The translations under genes were made by a program, and so were the position numbers. 64,000 bases of DNA from Streptomyces sp. NBC_01198. GTDB lineage: Bacteria; Actinomycetota; Actinomycetes; Streptomycetales; Streptomycetaceae. Shown here one piece after another: positions 8,268 through 20,786 of the stretch (its first letter is position 1; each line of letters opens with the position of its first letter). A model generated the notes under the pieces. It saw only the letters and a program-made list of their open reading frames with translations, did not search any database and had not been told where the DNA came from. Location: contig NZ_CP108568.1 in the NCBI RefSeq assembly GCF_036010485.1, forward strand, positions 1,302,001 to 1,366,000, given 5' to 3'.

Positions 8268-9028
8268 AGACACTCCGTGACATCTGGCTGGTCTTCGGGC
8301 GGCACATGCTGCTGCTGGCCAGGTCGCCGCTGTCGATCCTGCTGGGCGTGGCCCAGCCGGTGGTCTACCTGGCGCTGTTCGCCCCGCTGCTCAAACCCGC
8401 GCTCGCCACCATGGGCGCCGACTCGATGACCGACGCCTACCGCATCTACGTCCCCGGCATGCTGGTCGCTCTCGCCCTCGGCGGCGGCCTCTACGTCGGG
8501 TTCGGTCTGCTCGCCGAGCTTGCCTCCGGCGTCATCGAGCGGGCCAGGGTGACCCCGGTCAGCCGGGTGGCGCTGCTGCTGGGACGGGCGCTGCGCGATG
8601 TGGTGACCCTGGTGGTGCAGGCCGGGATCATCAGCGTCCTGGCGATGCCGCTCGGCCTGTTCGTACACGTCGAGGACCTGCTGCTGGCGTACGCGCTGCT
8701 CGCGCTGATCACGCTGGCCAGCTCGGCGGTCAGCTACGGGATCGCACTCAAGGTCAGCGACCCCAACGCGCTGGGCCAGGTGGTGAACAACCTCGCGCAG
8801 CCGCTGATGCTGCTCTCGGGGACTCTGCTGCCGCTGGCGCTGGCGCCGTTGTGGCTGCGCCGGATCTCGGACTGGAATCCCTTCAGCCGGGCGGTGGTCG
8901 GCATGCGCGCACTGTTCGCCGGGGACGCCGGCGACGCCTCGGTCTGGCAGAGCATCGCGCTGACGGCCGCCGTGGCGCTGCTGGCGCTGGCCTGGTCGGC
9001 CCGGCTCTTCGCCCGCTCGGTCCGCTGA
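8264..9028 (+). CDS. ABC-2 type transporter permease (DrrB-like)
   Basis: A 254-residue integral membrane subunit of a drug/lipid exporter. About six hydrophobic segments are visible, including LLLARSPLSILLGVAQPVVYLALF near the N-terminus and ALTAAVALLALAWSARLF at the end, with the ABC-2 family stretch LAQPLMLLSGTLLPLALAP. The start overlaps the glycosyltransferase stop by 4 bp. It pairs with the ATPase encoded 26 bp downstream and probably exports the finished glycosylated product. Confidence 0.93.
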   Translation: MKTLRDIWLVFGRHMLLLARSPLSILLGVAQPVVYLALFAPLLKPALATMGADSMTDAYRIYVPGMLVALALGGGLYVGFGLLAELASGVIERARVTPVSRVALLLGRALRDVVTLVVQAGIISVLAMPLGLFVHVEDLLLAYALLALITLASSAVSYGIALKVSDPNALGQVVNNLAQPLMLLSGTLLPLALAPLWLRRISDWNPFSRAVVGMRALFAGDAGDASVWQSIALTAAVALLALAWSARLFARSVR

Positions 9029-9054
9029 ATCCCACCCACGACAAGGACGCCTCG

Positions 9055-10011
9055 ATGATTGAGACCAGGGGACTGCGGAAGTCCTTCCGCACCGGGCGCC
9101 GCCGCAAGGCGACCACCGTGGAGGCAGTGGCAGGCTTGGACCTGACCGTGGCGCAGGGGGAGATCTTCGGCTTCCTCGGCCCGAACGGCGCCGGCAAGAC
9201 CACCACCTTGCGGATGCTCGCCACCCTGCTGCCGCCCGACGGCGGCGAGGCGGTCGTGGCCGGCGCGGACCTGCGGACCGCGCAGGCGGCGGTCCGCCGC
9301 AGCATCGGCTATGTCGCCCAGGGCGGCGGCACCTGGGACGCCGTGACGGCTCGCGAGGAGCTGGTCCTGCAGGCCAGGATGCACGGCGTCGGCAAGGCCG
9401 AGGCGCAGGGTAGGGCCGCCGAGGCGCTGGACGCCTTCAACCTGGCCGCGTACGCCGACCGCCCCTGCCGTACGTACTCCGGCGGCCAGCGGCGGCGGGT
9501 GGACATCGCGCTCGGCGTCGTCCACCGGCCCAAGGTGCTCTTCCTGGACGAGCCGACCTCGGGCCTGGACCCGCAGAGCCGCGCCCACCTGTGGGAGGAG
9601 ATCCGCCGGCTGCGGACCGAGGGCATGACCGTCTTCCTGACGACGCACTACCTGGACGAGGCGGACGCGCTGTGCGACCGGATCGCCATCATCGACGGCG
9701 GCGGCATCGTCGCCGAGGGCACCCCGGCCGAGCTCAAACGCGGGATCGACGGCGAGGTGGTCACCCTGGAGGTCGGCGACCACGCGGCGAAGGCGGCCGA
9801 GGTGCTGGCCGAGCTGGCCTGCGTGGCGTCGGCCGAGGTGCGCTACGACGGCGGCCTGCGGCTGTCGGTGGACGCCGGCGAGACCGCGATGCCTCGGATC
9901 ATGCGCGCGCTGGCCGACGTCGGCGTCGACCTGGCCACCATCGAGCTGCACCGCCCCTCCCTGGACGACGTGTTCCTGGCCAGGACCGGCCGGTCGCTGC
10001 GGGAATCCTGA
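9055..10011 (+). CDS. ABC transporter ATP-binding protein (DrrA-like)
   Basis: A 318-residue nucleotide-binding subunit with Walker A GPNGAGKTTT, signature YSGGQRRRVDIALG, Walker B VLFLDEPTSGLD and switch His in FLTTHYLDEADALCD. The C-terminal extension after residue about 230 is typical of the daunorubicin-resistance (DrrA) group. The start is the ATG at 9055, followed by IETRGLRKSF. It powers the permease encoded just upstream. Confidence 0.95.
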   Translation: MIETRGLRKSFRTGRRRKATTVEAVAGLDLTVAQGEIFGFLGPNGAGKTTTLRMLATLLPPDGGEAVVAGADLRTAQAAVRRSIGYVAQGGGTWDAVTAREELVLQARMHGVGKAEAQGRAAEALDAFNLAAYADRPCRTYSGGQRRRVDIALGVVHRPKVLFLDEPTSGLDPQSRAHLWEEIRRLRTEGMTVFLTTHYLDEADALCDRIAIIDGGGIVAEGTPAELKRGIDGEVVTLEVGDHAAKAAEVLAELACVASAEVRYDGGLRLSVDAGETAMPRIMRALADVGVDLATIELHRPSLDDVFLARTGRSLRES

Positions 10012-10046
10012 CCATGACACACGGGGCGACACGGAAGGAGACAGAC

Positions 10047-10997
<951 letters not shown>

Positions 10998-11023
10998 GGC
11001 GCCGTCCCGTCCAGGACATCTGG

Positions 11024-11236
11024 TCACCGCCATCGGCCCCGTGACGAGACGATCCCCGTCACGAAGCCGGTGCCGCCGACGGCGACGTTCCTGAACGTGT
11101 AAGGGGCCGCAGTCGACGGGTTACGGCCCGGCGCGGCTGCGGCTGCGGCTGCCCGCGGCGTCCAGACCACGGTCGTCGCGGGAACGCTCGGTAACGCCGC
11201 CGTCAGACGCCTACGGCCGACACCTGCGCCTGCCAT
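11024..11236 (-). pseudogene. GH74 xyloglucanase 5' remnant
   Basis: A good ribosome-binding site (GGAGG, 5 nt from ATG 11236) is followed by a signal-peptide-like stretch rich in Ala. Then comes PYTFRNVAVGGTGFVTGIV, which resembles the conserved start of GH74 xyloglucanases. Homology stops at about 11050 and the frame closes at 11024, so only the first 60 or so residues of an enzyme normally over 700 residues long remain. An exact CebR-type operator lies 93 bp upstream, so the promoter region survived the deletion. Confidence 0.6.
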
Positions 11237-11328
11237 GGTGTCCTCCTCCGGATTCGGGCCACAGGTCAGACCTGCGGCAGACACTGCCAGCACGTCCCCG
11301 GCGAGGATCACCTGCGGCGACAGAGTCA

Positions 11329-11342
11329 TGGGAGCGCTCCCA
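11329..11342. promoter_or_regulatory. CebR-type operator (TGGGAGCGCTCCCA)
   Basis: A perfect 14-bp palindrome equal to the consensus bound by CebR, the LacI-family cellobiose/cello-oligosaccharide-responsive repressor of streptomycetes. It lies just upstream of the leftward GH74 remnant. A second identical copy lies at 18327-18340. No cebR gene is in the window. Confidence 0.85.
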
Positions 11343-11586
11343 CGAGACGGTAGTGAGCCGCACCCGATTCGACAAGACCCCCGTCACCGGATGCCTCCTG
11401 CGGTGCACCCGATCAAGGCCGGACCGCAGGCTGCCTCCGCATCCCAAACGGCTCGGGAGCGGGCCTGCGGGGACACTTGCGACCGGGTGGGCCTGCTGCG
11501 GCAAGGGTTGACAGCACACACCCCGGGGTGCAAAGTGCCGTCGTCGGAGTTGACCGGTTTACCGCAGGCAGACATACGCGGCATCG

Positions 11587-11600
11587 TGTTAGCGCTAACA
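11587..11600. promoter_or_regulatory. LacI-type palindrome TGTTAGCGCTAACA
   Basis: A perfect 14-bp palindrome with the AGCGCT core typical of LacI-family operators, but with flanks different from the CebR box. Downstream on the plus strand is an AAGGAGA sequence at 11637-11643 and a GTG at 11651. That start opens only a 41-codon Pro-rich ORF with no recognisable product. This looks like another operator plus translation start left after a deletion. Confidence 0.6.
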
Positions 11601-12206
11601 CCCGCCCTCGCGCCACCCTTGCCCACCCCCCACTGCAAGGAGAACTCCGCGTGAACACCCCAGACCCGCGCCCGCCCACAGATCGCACCGCGCGATATCC
11701 AGTCGGCCCGCGTCCGCCGGTGGAACCCTCGCCGACGGCATCACCGTTCGAGCCGGCCTCGCACGTCCCCGGCTGAGCAGGCACGCGCGGAAGCAACCCT
11801 CCTTCCACGCGTCACCGGTGGCTGCGGTGTCCGGCAGAACGGCCGCGGTGTCGACCGGCTCGGCTCGCCGCCACCGCTTCCCGCCGTCACGGCGTCCGGA
11901 CTCTGCTGACCGCAGGCACAGCAGGTGAAGGTTCCCGCCCGGCGCCACGTCGCCGCGGCGCCGGACTAAGCGCCTGCTTCCGGCTGCGACATCGCGGCCG
12001 GCGGCAGCCGCTGCCATCCCATCTGCCGCTTTGTGCTGCACAGTTGACCGGCCCGCGCTGACGAATGCCTGTGAGCTGTCAGCGCCCGGACAGCAACTCC
12101 TCCTCCGACGGCACCCGATGGTCGCCTTCTCGGACTGAGCGCAGGAGTCCGAGCCGGGCCGACCGTCACCTCGAAGCTCCACCGACTCGACATTCCGGAG
12201 GGACCC
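11600..12206. other. gene-poor stretch between operator remnants and the GH51-like gene
   Basis: About 600 bp with stops in all frames or without coding bias, apart from the 41-codon ORF at 11651-11776. The GH51-like gene's ribosome-binding site (GGAGGG at 12197-12202) closes the region. I found no hairpin or operator here beyond the palindrome at 11587. Confidence 0.5.
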
Positions 12207-14099
12207 GTGCGCAGATCCGCGCGCCTTTTCCGCAACCCCGTCCTGCTGGCCGCTGCCGGCGCCCTCGCACTCCTGGGGACAAGCCTGGGGATGATCCCCA
12301 ACGCCTCGGCCGCCGCCACCGCAACGATCTCCGTCAACGCCGACACGAAGCTCGCCACGATACCGGCGACCGGCGTCGGCACCAACGCCGCAGTCTACGA
12401 CGGAAACATGAACGGCTCGGCCATCCCCGGACTGCTCAGCGCCGCAGGCATCAAGACCGTGCGCTACCCGGGCGGCTCCTACGGAGACATCTACCACTGG
12501 CAGACCAACACCACCGAGGGCGGCTACGTCGCCCCCAACACCGACTTCGACACCTACATGGGCACGGTGAAGGCCGCCGGCGCCCAGCCCATCATCATCG
12601 CCAACTACGGCTCGGGCACCCCCCAGGAAGCCGCGGACTGGGTGCGGTACGCCAACGTCACCAAGGGCTACGGGGTGAAGTACTGGGAGATCGGGAACGA
12701 GGTCTACGGCAACGGCGAATACGGCTCCAGTTGGGAGACCGACAAACACTCCAGCCACAGTGCCACGACCTACGCGACCAACCTGCTGCAATACGCCTCC
12801 GCCATGAAAGCCGTGGACCCGACCGTCAAGATCGGTGCCGTACTGACCACACCAGGGAGCTGGCCTGACGGGATCACCGGGCCCGGTGACAGTCAGGACT
12901 GGAACCACACCGTGCTGTCCATCGCCGGCTCGAAGATCGACTTCGTCATCGTGCACCACTACCCCAACGCCACCAGCGCACCCGACCTGCTCGGCAGGCC
13001 GCACGCCGAGATCCCGGGCATGGCGAGCACACTGCACTCACTGATCACGCAGTACGCCGGCTCCAACGCGGCCAACGTGGGTATCGCCGTCACCGAAGCC
13101 AACGGCAACTACGCCTCGGACACCTCTCCCGGCGGCCTGTTCGCGCCGGACGAATACCTCACGTGGATGGAGAACGGAGCCTTCACCCTCGACTGGTGGG
13201 ACATGCACAACGGCACCGACTGCAGCAAGGTGACCACGATCGAGGGCGGCACCGACTACAACGACTTCGGAATACTGTCCAGCGGTGCCTCCTGCGAACC
13301 GGCACTCAACACCCCGTTCGCCCCTTACTACGGCACCCAGATGATCACCAAGCTGGGCTCACCCGGTGACGCACTCGTCCAGACGGGCAGTTCGGCGTCG
13401 CTGCTGACGGCACACGCGGTGAAGCGGTCGAACGGCGACGTCGACGTCATGCTCATCAACAAGGACCCCAGCAACGCCGCCACCGTGTCCCTGTCCTACA
13501 GCGGCTTCGCCCCGTCCTCGTCCACACCCATGGTGTACACCTACGCCAAGAACGCCACCTCGATCACCTCCGCGACCACCGGGACCGCCGCAACCCAGAC
13601 CGTTCCGGCCTACGCGATCGTTGTCGTGCAGATCCACCCCGCCACCGGCGGAACCACCACCGGCGGCACCTCCACCGGCACTACGGCGGGCACCACCACC
13701 GGCACCACGAACGGCACCACGAACGGCGGCACCACGACCGGTGGGTCCACGACCGGTGGGTCCACGACCGGTGGGTCCACGCAGGGCAGCACCGGCGGCA
13801 CCTCAAACGGCTGCACGGCCGCCTACAGCACCACCAACTCCTGGTCCGGCGGCTTCCAGGGCGAGGTCAAGGTCACCGCGGGCAGCACCGCCGTCAACGG
13901 CTGGGCGGTGCACTGGACCCTCGCCAACGGACAGACCGTCACCCAGGTCTGGAACGGCACCCTGACCACCAGCGGATCAACCGCAACCGTCAAGAACGCC
14001 TCCTACAACGGCTCACTCGCACCCTCCACCACCACCACCTTCGGCTTCCTCGCCAACGGCACACCGACCACCCCCACCCTCACCTGCACCAGCCCCTGA
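12207..14099 (+). CDS. secreted alpha-L-arabinofuranosidase-like GH51/clan GH-A hydrolase with CBM2
   Basis: A 630-residue secreted enzyme. Residues 1-35 are a signal peptide. The (beta/alpha)8 catalytic domain spans about 40-400: RYPGGSYGD, the acid/base Glu165 in YWEIGNEVYG and a likely nucleophile Glu297 in GIAVTEANG. A beta-rich segment follows to about 485. A Thr/Gly-rich linker with tandem GGSTT units leads to a C-terminal cellulose-binding CBM2 module (CTAAYSTTNSWSGGFQGEV). The RYPGG and GNE motifs are those of GH51 arabinofuranosidases. Related clan GH-A specificities remain possible. The GTG start has GGAGGG 4-5 nt upstream. It is followed after 12 bp by the GH30 gene, so the two are probably co-transcribed for arabinoxylan breakdown. 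Confidence 0.82.
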   Translation: MRRSARLFRNPVLLAAAGALALLGTSLGMIPNASAAATATISVNADTKLATIPATGVGTNAAVYDGNMNGSAIPGLLSAAGIKTVRYPGGSYGDIYHWQTNTTEGGYVAPNTDFDTYMGTVKAAGAQPIIIANYGSGTPQEAADWVRYANVTKGYGVKYWEIGNEVYGNGEYGSSWETDKHSSHSATTYATNLLQYASAMKAVDPTVKIGAVLTTPGSWPDGITGPGDSQDWNHTVLSIAGSKIDFVIVHHYPNATSAPDLLGRPHAEIPGMASTLHSLITQYAGSNAANVGIAVTEANGNYASDTSPGGLFAPDEYLTWMENGAFTLDWWDMHNGTDCSKVTTIEGGTDYNDFGILSSGASCEPALNTPFAPYYGTQMITKLGSPGDALVQTGSSASLLTAHAVKRSNGDVDVMLINKDPSNAATVSLSYSGFAPSSSTPMVYTYAKNATSITSATTGTAATQTVPAYAIVVVQIHPATGGTTTGGTSTGTTAGTTTGTTNGTTNGGTTTGGSTTGGSTTGGSTQGSTGGTSNGCTAAYSTTNSWSGGFQGEVKVTAGSTAVNGWAVHWTLANGQTVTQVWNGTLTTSGSTATVKNASYNGSLAPSTTTTFGFLANGTPTTPTLTCTSP

Positions 14100-14111
14100 G
14101 AAGAGAGAGCC

Positions 14112-16049
14112 ATGACATCACTGCAGGACCCATCAAAAAACGCAGGCCCGAAGTCCCCGTCCCGCCGGGCTGTGCTGGTGGCGCTGGGAGTGCTGCCGGT
14201 CCTTTCTGTCGCGCTGCCGCATTCCAGTGCGGCAGCCGCGGCGGCTGCGGCCGTGGCCGTCGACCCGTCCGCGCGGCGGCAGACGATCCGGGGCTTCGGT
14301 GGCATGAACCACCCGGCCTGGGCCGGCGACCTGACGGCCACCCAGCGCGACACGGCGTTCGGGAACGGCGCCGGCCAGCTGGGATTCTCCATCCTGCGGA
14401 TCCACGTCGACGAGAACAAGGCGAACTGGGGTGCCGAGGTGGCCACCGCACAGCGGGCCGTCGCCCTGGGGGCGATCGTCTTCGCCTCGCCGTGGAATCC
14501 GCCCGCCAGCATGGTCGAGACCTTCACTCACGGGAGCCAGACCGACGCCAAGCGCCTGCGGCACGACATGTACGGCGCCTACGCACAGCACCTGAACGAC
14601 TTCACCACGTTCATGAAGAGCAACGGGGTGGATCTGTACGCCATCTCGATCCAGAACGAGCCCGACTACGCCTCGACCTGGACGTGGTGGACCGCGAGCG
14701 AGATCGTCACCTTCCTGCGCAACAACGCCGGCTCGATCAGCACCAGGGTCATCGCCCCGGAGTCCTTCCAGTACGTCAAGAGCATGTCCGATCCGATCCT
14801 CAACGACTCCACAGCCCTTGCCAACCTGGACATCCTCGGCGCCCACCTCTACGGCACGGCATTCTCGAACTTCCCCTACCCACTGTTCCAGCAGAAGGGG
14901 CAGGGCAAGGAACTCTGGATGACCGAGGTCTACTACCCCAACAGCACCGACTCCGCCGACCTGTGGCCCGCGGCACTCGGCGTCGGGGAACACATGCACC
15001 ACGCGATGGTCGACGCCGAATTCCAGGCGTACGTGTGGTGGTACATCCGGCGCAGCTACGGACCGATGCGCGAGGACGGGCAGATCAGCAAGCGGGGCGC
15101 CATGATGGCGCACTTCTCGAAGTACATCCGCCCCGGATACGTGCGCATCAACGCGACCTCCAACCCCCAGACCAACGTGTACACCTCCGCCTACACCGGT
15201 GGCTCCACGGTGGTCATCGTGGCCGTGAACAAGGCGACCGGTTCGGTCAGCCAGCAGTTCACCCTGGCGAACACCACAGCGACCGGCCTGGCCTCGTACG
15301 TCACCGACGCCAGCAGGACCCTCGCGACCCTGAACGGACCCAGCCTGAGCAACGGCACCCTCACCGCCGCACTTCCCGCACAGAGCATCACCACCTTCGT
15401 CGTCACCGTGGGCACCTCTGGCGGGACCGACACCACACCCCCCACCACGCCCGGTGCACCCACCGCCAGCGCGCTCACCGCGTCATCGGTCACACTGAGC
15501 TGGGCTGCCGCCACCGACAACACCGGCGTGACCGGCTACGACGTGGTGCGGTTCAGCGGCAGCACAGAGACCGTCATCGCGTCCACCACCGGCACCAGTA
15601 CCACCGTCACCGGACTGAGCGCCGGCACCGCCTACACCTTCGCGGTCTACGCCCGCGACGCCGCCGGCAACCGCTCCACCCGCAGCAGCAGCGTCACCGT
15701 TCTCACCGGCACTACCGGCGGCTCGACGGGCAACTGCGCGGTCGGCTACCAGGTCACGGGAAGCTGGAGCGGCGGCTTCCAGGGCGAGATCGTCATCCAC
15801 AACACCGGCACCACCGCCCTCGACGGCTGGACCCTGGCCTTCACCTTCACCGCCGGCCAGACCATCGCCCAGATGTGGGGCGGCACCTCCACGCAGAACG
15901 GCAGCACGGTGACCGTGACACCGGTCGACTACACCCGCAAGATCCCCGCCGGCGGCTCCGTCAGCATCGGCTTCCTCGCCAACCAGGGCAGCACCAACCC
16001 CACCCCCACCGCCTTCACCCTCAACGGCGGCACCTGCACCACCGCCTGA
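14112..16049 (+). CDS. secreted GH30 xylanase (glucuronoxylanase-like) with Fn3 and CBM2
   Basis: A 645-residue enzyme. Residues 1-45 carry a twin-arginine-like signal (SRRAVLVALG). Catalytic residues follow the GH30 pattern: IRGFGGMNHPAW at the start of the barrel, acid/base Glu183 in SIQNEPDY and nucleophile Glu272 in WMTEVYY. The short MNHPAW opening resembles subfamily 8 glucuronoxylanases, which cut xylan at methyl-glucuronic acid branches. A fibronectin type III domain (about 445-535) and a CBM2 (about 545-645) follow. The GAAGAGAGAG sequence before the ATG serves as ribosome-binding site. It is the second gene of the pair with the GH51-like enzyme and is followed by a strong hairpin. 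Confidence 0.88.
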   Translation: MTSLQDPSKNAGPKSPSRRAVLVALGVLPVLSVALPHSSAAAAAAAAVAVDPSARRQTIRGFGGMNHPAWAGDLTATQRDTAFGNGAGQLGFSILRIHVDENKANWGAEVATAQRAVALGAIVFASPWNPPASMVETFTHGSQTDAKRLRHDMYGAYAQHLNDFTTFMKSNGVDLYAISIQNEPDYASTWTWWTASEIVTFLRNNAGSISTRVIAPESFQYVKSMSDPILNDSTALANLDILGAHLYGTAFSNFPYPLFQQKGQGKELWMTEVYYPNSTDSADLWPAALGVGEHMHHAMVDAEFQAYVWWYIRRSYGPMREDGQISKRGAMMAHFSKYIRPGYVRINATSNPQTNVYTSAYTGGSTVVIVAVNKATGSVSQQFTLANTTATGLASYVTDASRTLATLNGPSLSNGTLTAALPAQSITTFVVTVGTSGGTDTTPPTTPGAPTASALTASSVTLSWAAATDNTGVTGYDVVRFSGSTETVIASTTGTSTTVTGLSAGTAYTFAVYARDAAGNRSTRSSSVTVLTGTTGGSTGNCAVGYQVTGSWSGGFQGEIVIHNTGTTALDGWTLAFTFTAGQTIAQMWGGTSTQNGSTVTVTPVDYTRKIPAGGSVSIGFLANQGSTNPTPTAFTLNGGTCTTA

Positions 16050-16068
16050 CAGCCGACCACCCGCGGCC

Positions 16069-16113
16069 AGCGGTGCTGTGCGGGCGCCGACCGGCACCCC
16101 GCACAGCACCGCT
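16069..16113. terminator. hairpin terminator after the GH30 gene
   Basis: A perfect 16-bp stem (16069-16084 with 16098-16113) and a 13-nt loop lie 20 bp past the GH30 stop codon, between convergent genes. There is no U-tract, as is common in high-G+C actinobacteria. It could serve both directions. Confidence 0.7.
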
Positions 16114-16269
16114 GCTCCCGACGTACACGGTCTGGCGGATCACCGGACAACGTGGAAACAACAGCTGGAACGCGACCCGGTGCTGCGCCACCAGGTCGGC
16201 GGCCCGGCTGGTGGTGCAGCAGGCGCAGCAAGCGACCAGGTCCGCACATGGGCACCCTGCGGGGGCCGG

Positions 16270-17901
16270 CTATCCGAGGGTCCACCGCTGGTTGCTGCCC
16301 CCGTTGCACGACCAGAGTTCGACCAGAGCTCCGTTGGCGGTGGAAGCTCCGGTCACGTCCATGCACAGGCCGGACTGGACGCTGGTGACCGTGCCGTCGG
16401 AGTTGACGTTCCACTGCTGGTTGACCTGACCATTGCAGGACCAGACGATCGCCTTGGTCCCGTTCGTGGTGCCCTTGGCATTGGCGTCCAGGCAGAGGGT
16501 GGCGCCGCCGACCGTGACCGTCAGCTCCTTCGACGAGTTGTGCGTCCAGGTCTGGTTGGCCCCGCCGGTGCAGCCGTATATCTGCTGCTGGGCGCCCGGC
16601 GTCGTGGTCGAGTTCGGGTCGTCCAGGCACTTGCCCGCGCCCACCGCGTGCAGTGCACCCGTGGTGGCGGTGGTGGTGCCGCCGACGGTCCAGGTGAAGC
16701 GGGTGCTGCCGGTGGCGCCAGTGCTGTCGGTGGCGCGCACGACGGCGGTGAACGTGCCGCCAGCGCTGGGGGTGCCGGAGATCAGGCCGCCGGCGGAGAT
16801 CGACAGACCGGGGGGCAGACCTGTGGCGGTGTAAGTCAAGGTCTGTCCAGCCGCCGAGTCGGTAGCGTTGATCTGCAGCGCGTGGATCGGGGTGCCGGAC
16901 GCGGCGGTCTGGTCACCGGGGTTGGTGACGGCGACCGTGTTGGGGCCGGAGGAGGTGCTGCCGTCCAGCCCCATGAAATGAACGGCGTAGGCGGCCATCT
17001 GCGTGCCCTGGATCGGCAGCTGGTGCCCGGCACCGACGACACTGTACGTCTCGACCTGCGTGCTGCCGGAGCTGTTGTTGTACCGGGCCCGGTTCCAGTT
17101 GGTGACCGGACTGTCAGTCGACGACGGGGTCTGACTCACTCCGAGTACGTTCGTCCACTGCTTGGTCTCTTCGCCGAGATTGTTGTAATTCAGGGTGGGA
17201 TCGGTGGTGCCGTGCCACAACTGCACGCGGGGACGCGGCCCGGTATAGCCGGGATCGGCGCCATTGCGCACCAGGTCGCCCCACTGCTGCGGGGTCATGG
17301 AAACCTGACCCCCGGCGCAGGGCCCGTTCCAGCCGCGCGCAGTGCCGGTGTAGAAGCAGTGGTAGGGCACGCCCATGAATGCCGCGCCCGCCTTGAACAC
17401 GTCCGGGTAGTCCGCGAGCATGACGTTGGTCATCATCCCGCCCGACGACTCGCCGGTAACGTACACGGCGTCGGGGTTCCCGCCGTAGTGCTGTTCGGTG
17501 TACGTGATCATCGACATCAGCCCGACCGGGTCACTGCCGCCGTTACGCCTCAGCGCCTGGTCGGACGACACGTCCCAACAACTGCCGCCCGGGTTGGTCG
17601 AGGGGTAGATGACGATGAACCCGTCCTGGTCGGCCAGCGATCCGAAGTCGGTGCTGGAGTACAGGTAGGGCCCGGAGCCCTGGCAGCCGTGCAGCGCCAG
17701 CAGGATCGGCGGGTTGGCCTTGACGCTGTTCGGCACGTACACGTACATCTGCAGATTGGTCGGGTTGGTGCCGAAGTTCGTGACCTGGGTCAACGAGGCC
17801 GCGGCAGCCGGGTGCGCGGCGGGCAGACTCACACCGATCGCAGCGACGAGCGCCAGGAGCACGCCGAGCAGGCGGGACTGCAGGTACCGGAATCGCAGCA
17901 T
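16270..17901 (-). CDS. secreted PHB-depolymerase-type (CE1) esterase with putative Ig and ricin B (CBM13) domains
   Basis: A 543-residue secreted esterase. The signal peptide ends near residue 34. The alpha/beta-hydrolase domain runs to about 310, with LLALHGCQGSG (oxyanion region), nucleophile Ser152 in VTGESSGGMM and a C-terminal His in VVGAGHQLPIQG. This family contains acetylxylan and feruloyl esterases. A putative Ig-type domain (about 320-405, TYTATGLPPGLSISAGGLISGTP) and a ricin-B lectin module (about 412-543, repeated QxW motifs such as VNQQWNV and SNQRWTLG) follow. It probably removes acetyl or feruloyl groups from xylan. Its leader carries a palindromic operator and is duplicated upstream of the GH54 gene. 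Confidence 0.87.
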   Translation of the reverse strand: MLRFRYLQSRLLGVLLALVAAIGVSLPAAHPAAAASLTQVTNFGTNPTNLQMYVYVPNSVKANPPILLALHGCQGSGPYLYSSTDFGSLADQDGFIVIYPSTNPGGSCWDVSSDQALRRNGGSDPVGLMSMITYTEQHYGGNPDAVYVTGESSGGMMTNVMLADYPDVFKAGAAFMGVPYHCFYTGTARGWNGPCAGGQVSMTPQQWGDLVRNGADPGYTGPRPRVQLWHGTTDPTLNYNNLGEETKQWTNVLGVSQTPSSTDSPVTNWNRARYNNSSGSTQVETYSVVGAGHQLPIQGTQMAAYAVHFMGLDGSTSSGPNTVAVTNPGDQTAASGTPIHALQINATDSAAGQTLTYTATGLPPGLSISAGGLISGTPSAGGTFTAVVRATDSTGATGSTRFTWTVGGTTTATTGALHAVGAGKCLDDPNSTTTPGAQQQIYGCTGGANQTWTHNSSKELTVTVGGATLCLDANAKGTTNGTKAIVWSCNGQVNQQWNVNSDGTVTSVQSGLCMDVTGASTANGALVELWSCNGGSNQRWTLG

Positions 17902-17939
17902 GGGATCTCTTCCTCCACGGGGTGTCGGTCAGAGGAGGA

Positions 17940-18200
17940 CTGGTCGCCGCGCGGGATCCCCGCGCTCCCCGGCGGCAGAGGCCGATGTTGGAGCCGGGTC
18001 AGGTAATGGTCCTCGGGTCACAGGGGCACTCCTGAAGGAGAGGAATGCAGTCGCTCGGTAAGAAGTGAGCGCTCACATTCAGCGTGGGGGGTCAGGTGTG
18101 TGCGGTCGGGCGGCGCCCGTGCGGCGGCCCGTGGAATGCCGTAACGAGATTGACACATCCTGCTGCGACACCTCAAGGGGCGCGCGGCACAGACCTGTTC
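17940..18200 (-). promoter_or_regulatory. promoter/leader module A (duplicated, with GTGAGCGCTCAC palindrome)
   Basis: Upstream region of the leftward esterase gene. It contains the 12-bp perfect palindrome GTGAGCGCTCAC at 18065-18076. Downstream, in the direction of transcription, is a conserved CAGGAGTG-type ribosome-binding sequence with a GTG (GTGACCCGAGGA) that opens an ORF of about 28 codons before the esterase. Both the palindrome and this leader, plus the upstream blocks CCCCTTGAGG and TCTCGTT, recur at 26110-26400 before the GH54 gene. It is probably a LacI-type operator with a shared 5' leader. Confidence 0.65.
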
Positions 18201-18322
18201 CGCGCAGGCAGTCGCTGTCGGCGTGGGCAACGAAATCACACAGCCGAGCAGCTTGTGGTCCGGCATTGAACCGTTCTGGATATGTTGACTCGCGTTGAAG
18301 CCCGTGCCTTGATGTGTGGTAG

Positions 18323-20707
<2,385 letters not shown>

Positions 20708-20786
20708 TCCCGACCCCGCAGCCAACGGCCCGGCGCCGAAACGTGCGACGTGCGTATCCCCCTCGCAACGCTCCACCAATGGAGGC

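Noticed and set aside
11040..11063. Terminator after the UDP-xylose synthase-like gene
   Set aside because: Only a 7-bp stem with a 10-nt loop was found, too weak to call in a high-GC genome.
13735..13780. Tandem repeats as a CRISPR-like array
   Set aside because: The units are codon repeats in a Thr/Gly linker with no spacers.
14492..16429. 645-codon frame overlapping the GH30 gene
   Set aside because: It is His/Arg-rich nonsense in a +2 frame of a gene with clear catalytic motifs.
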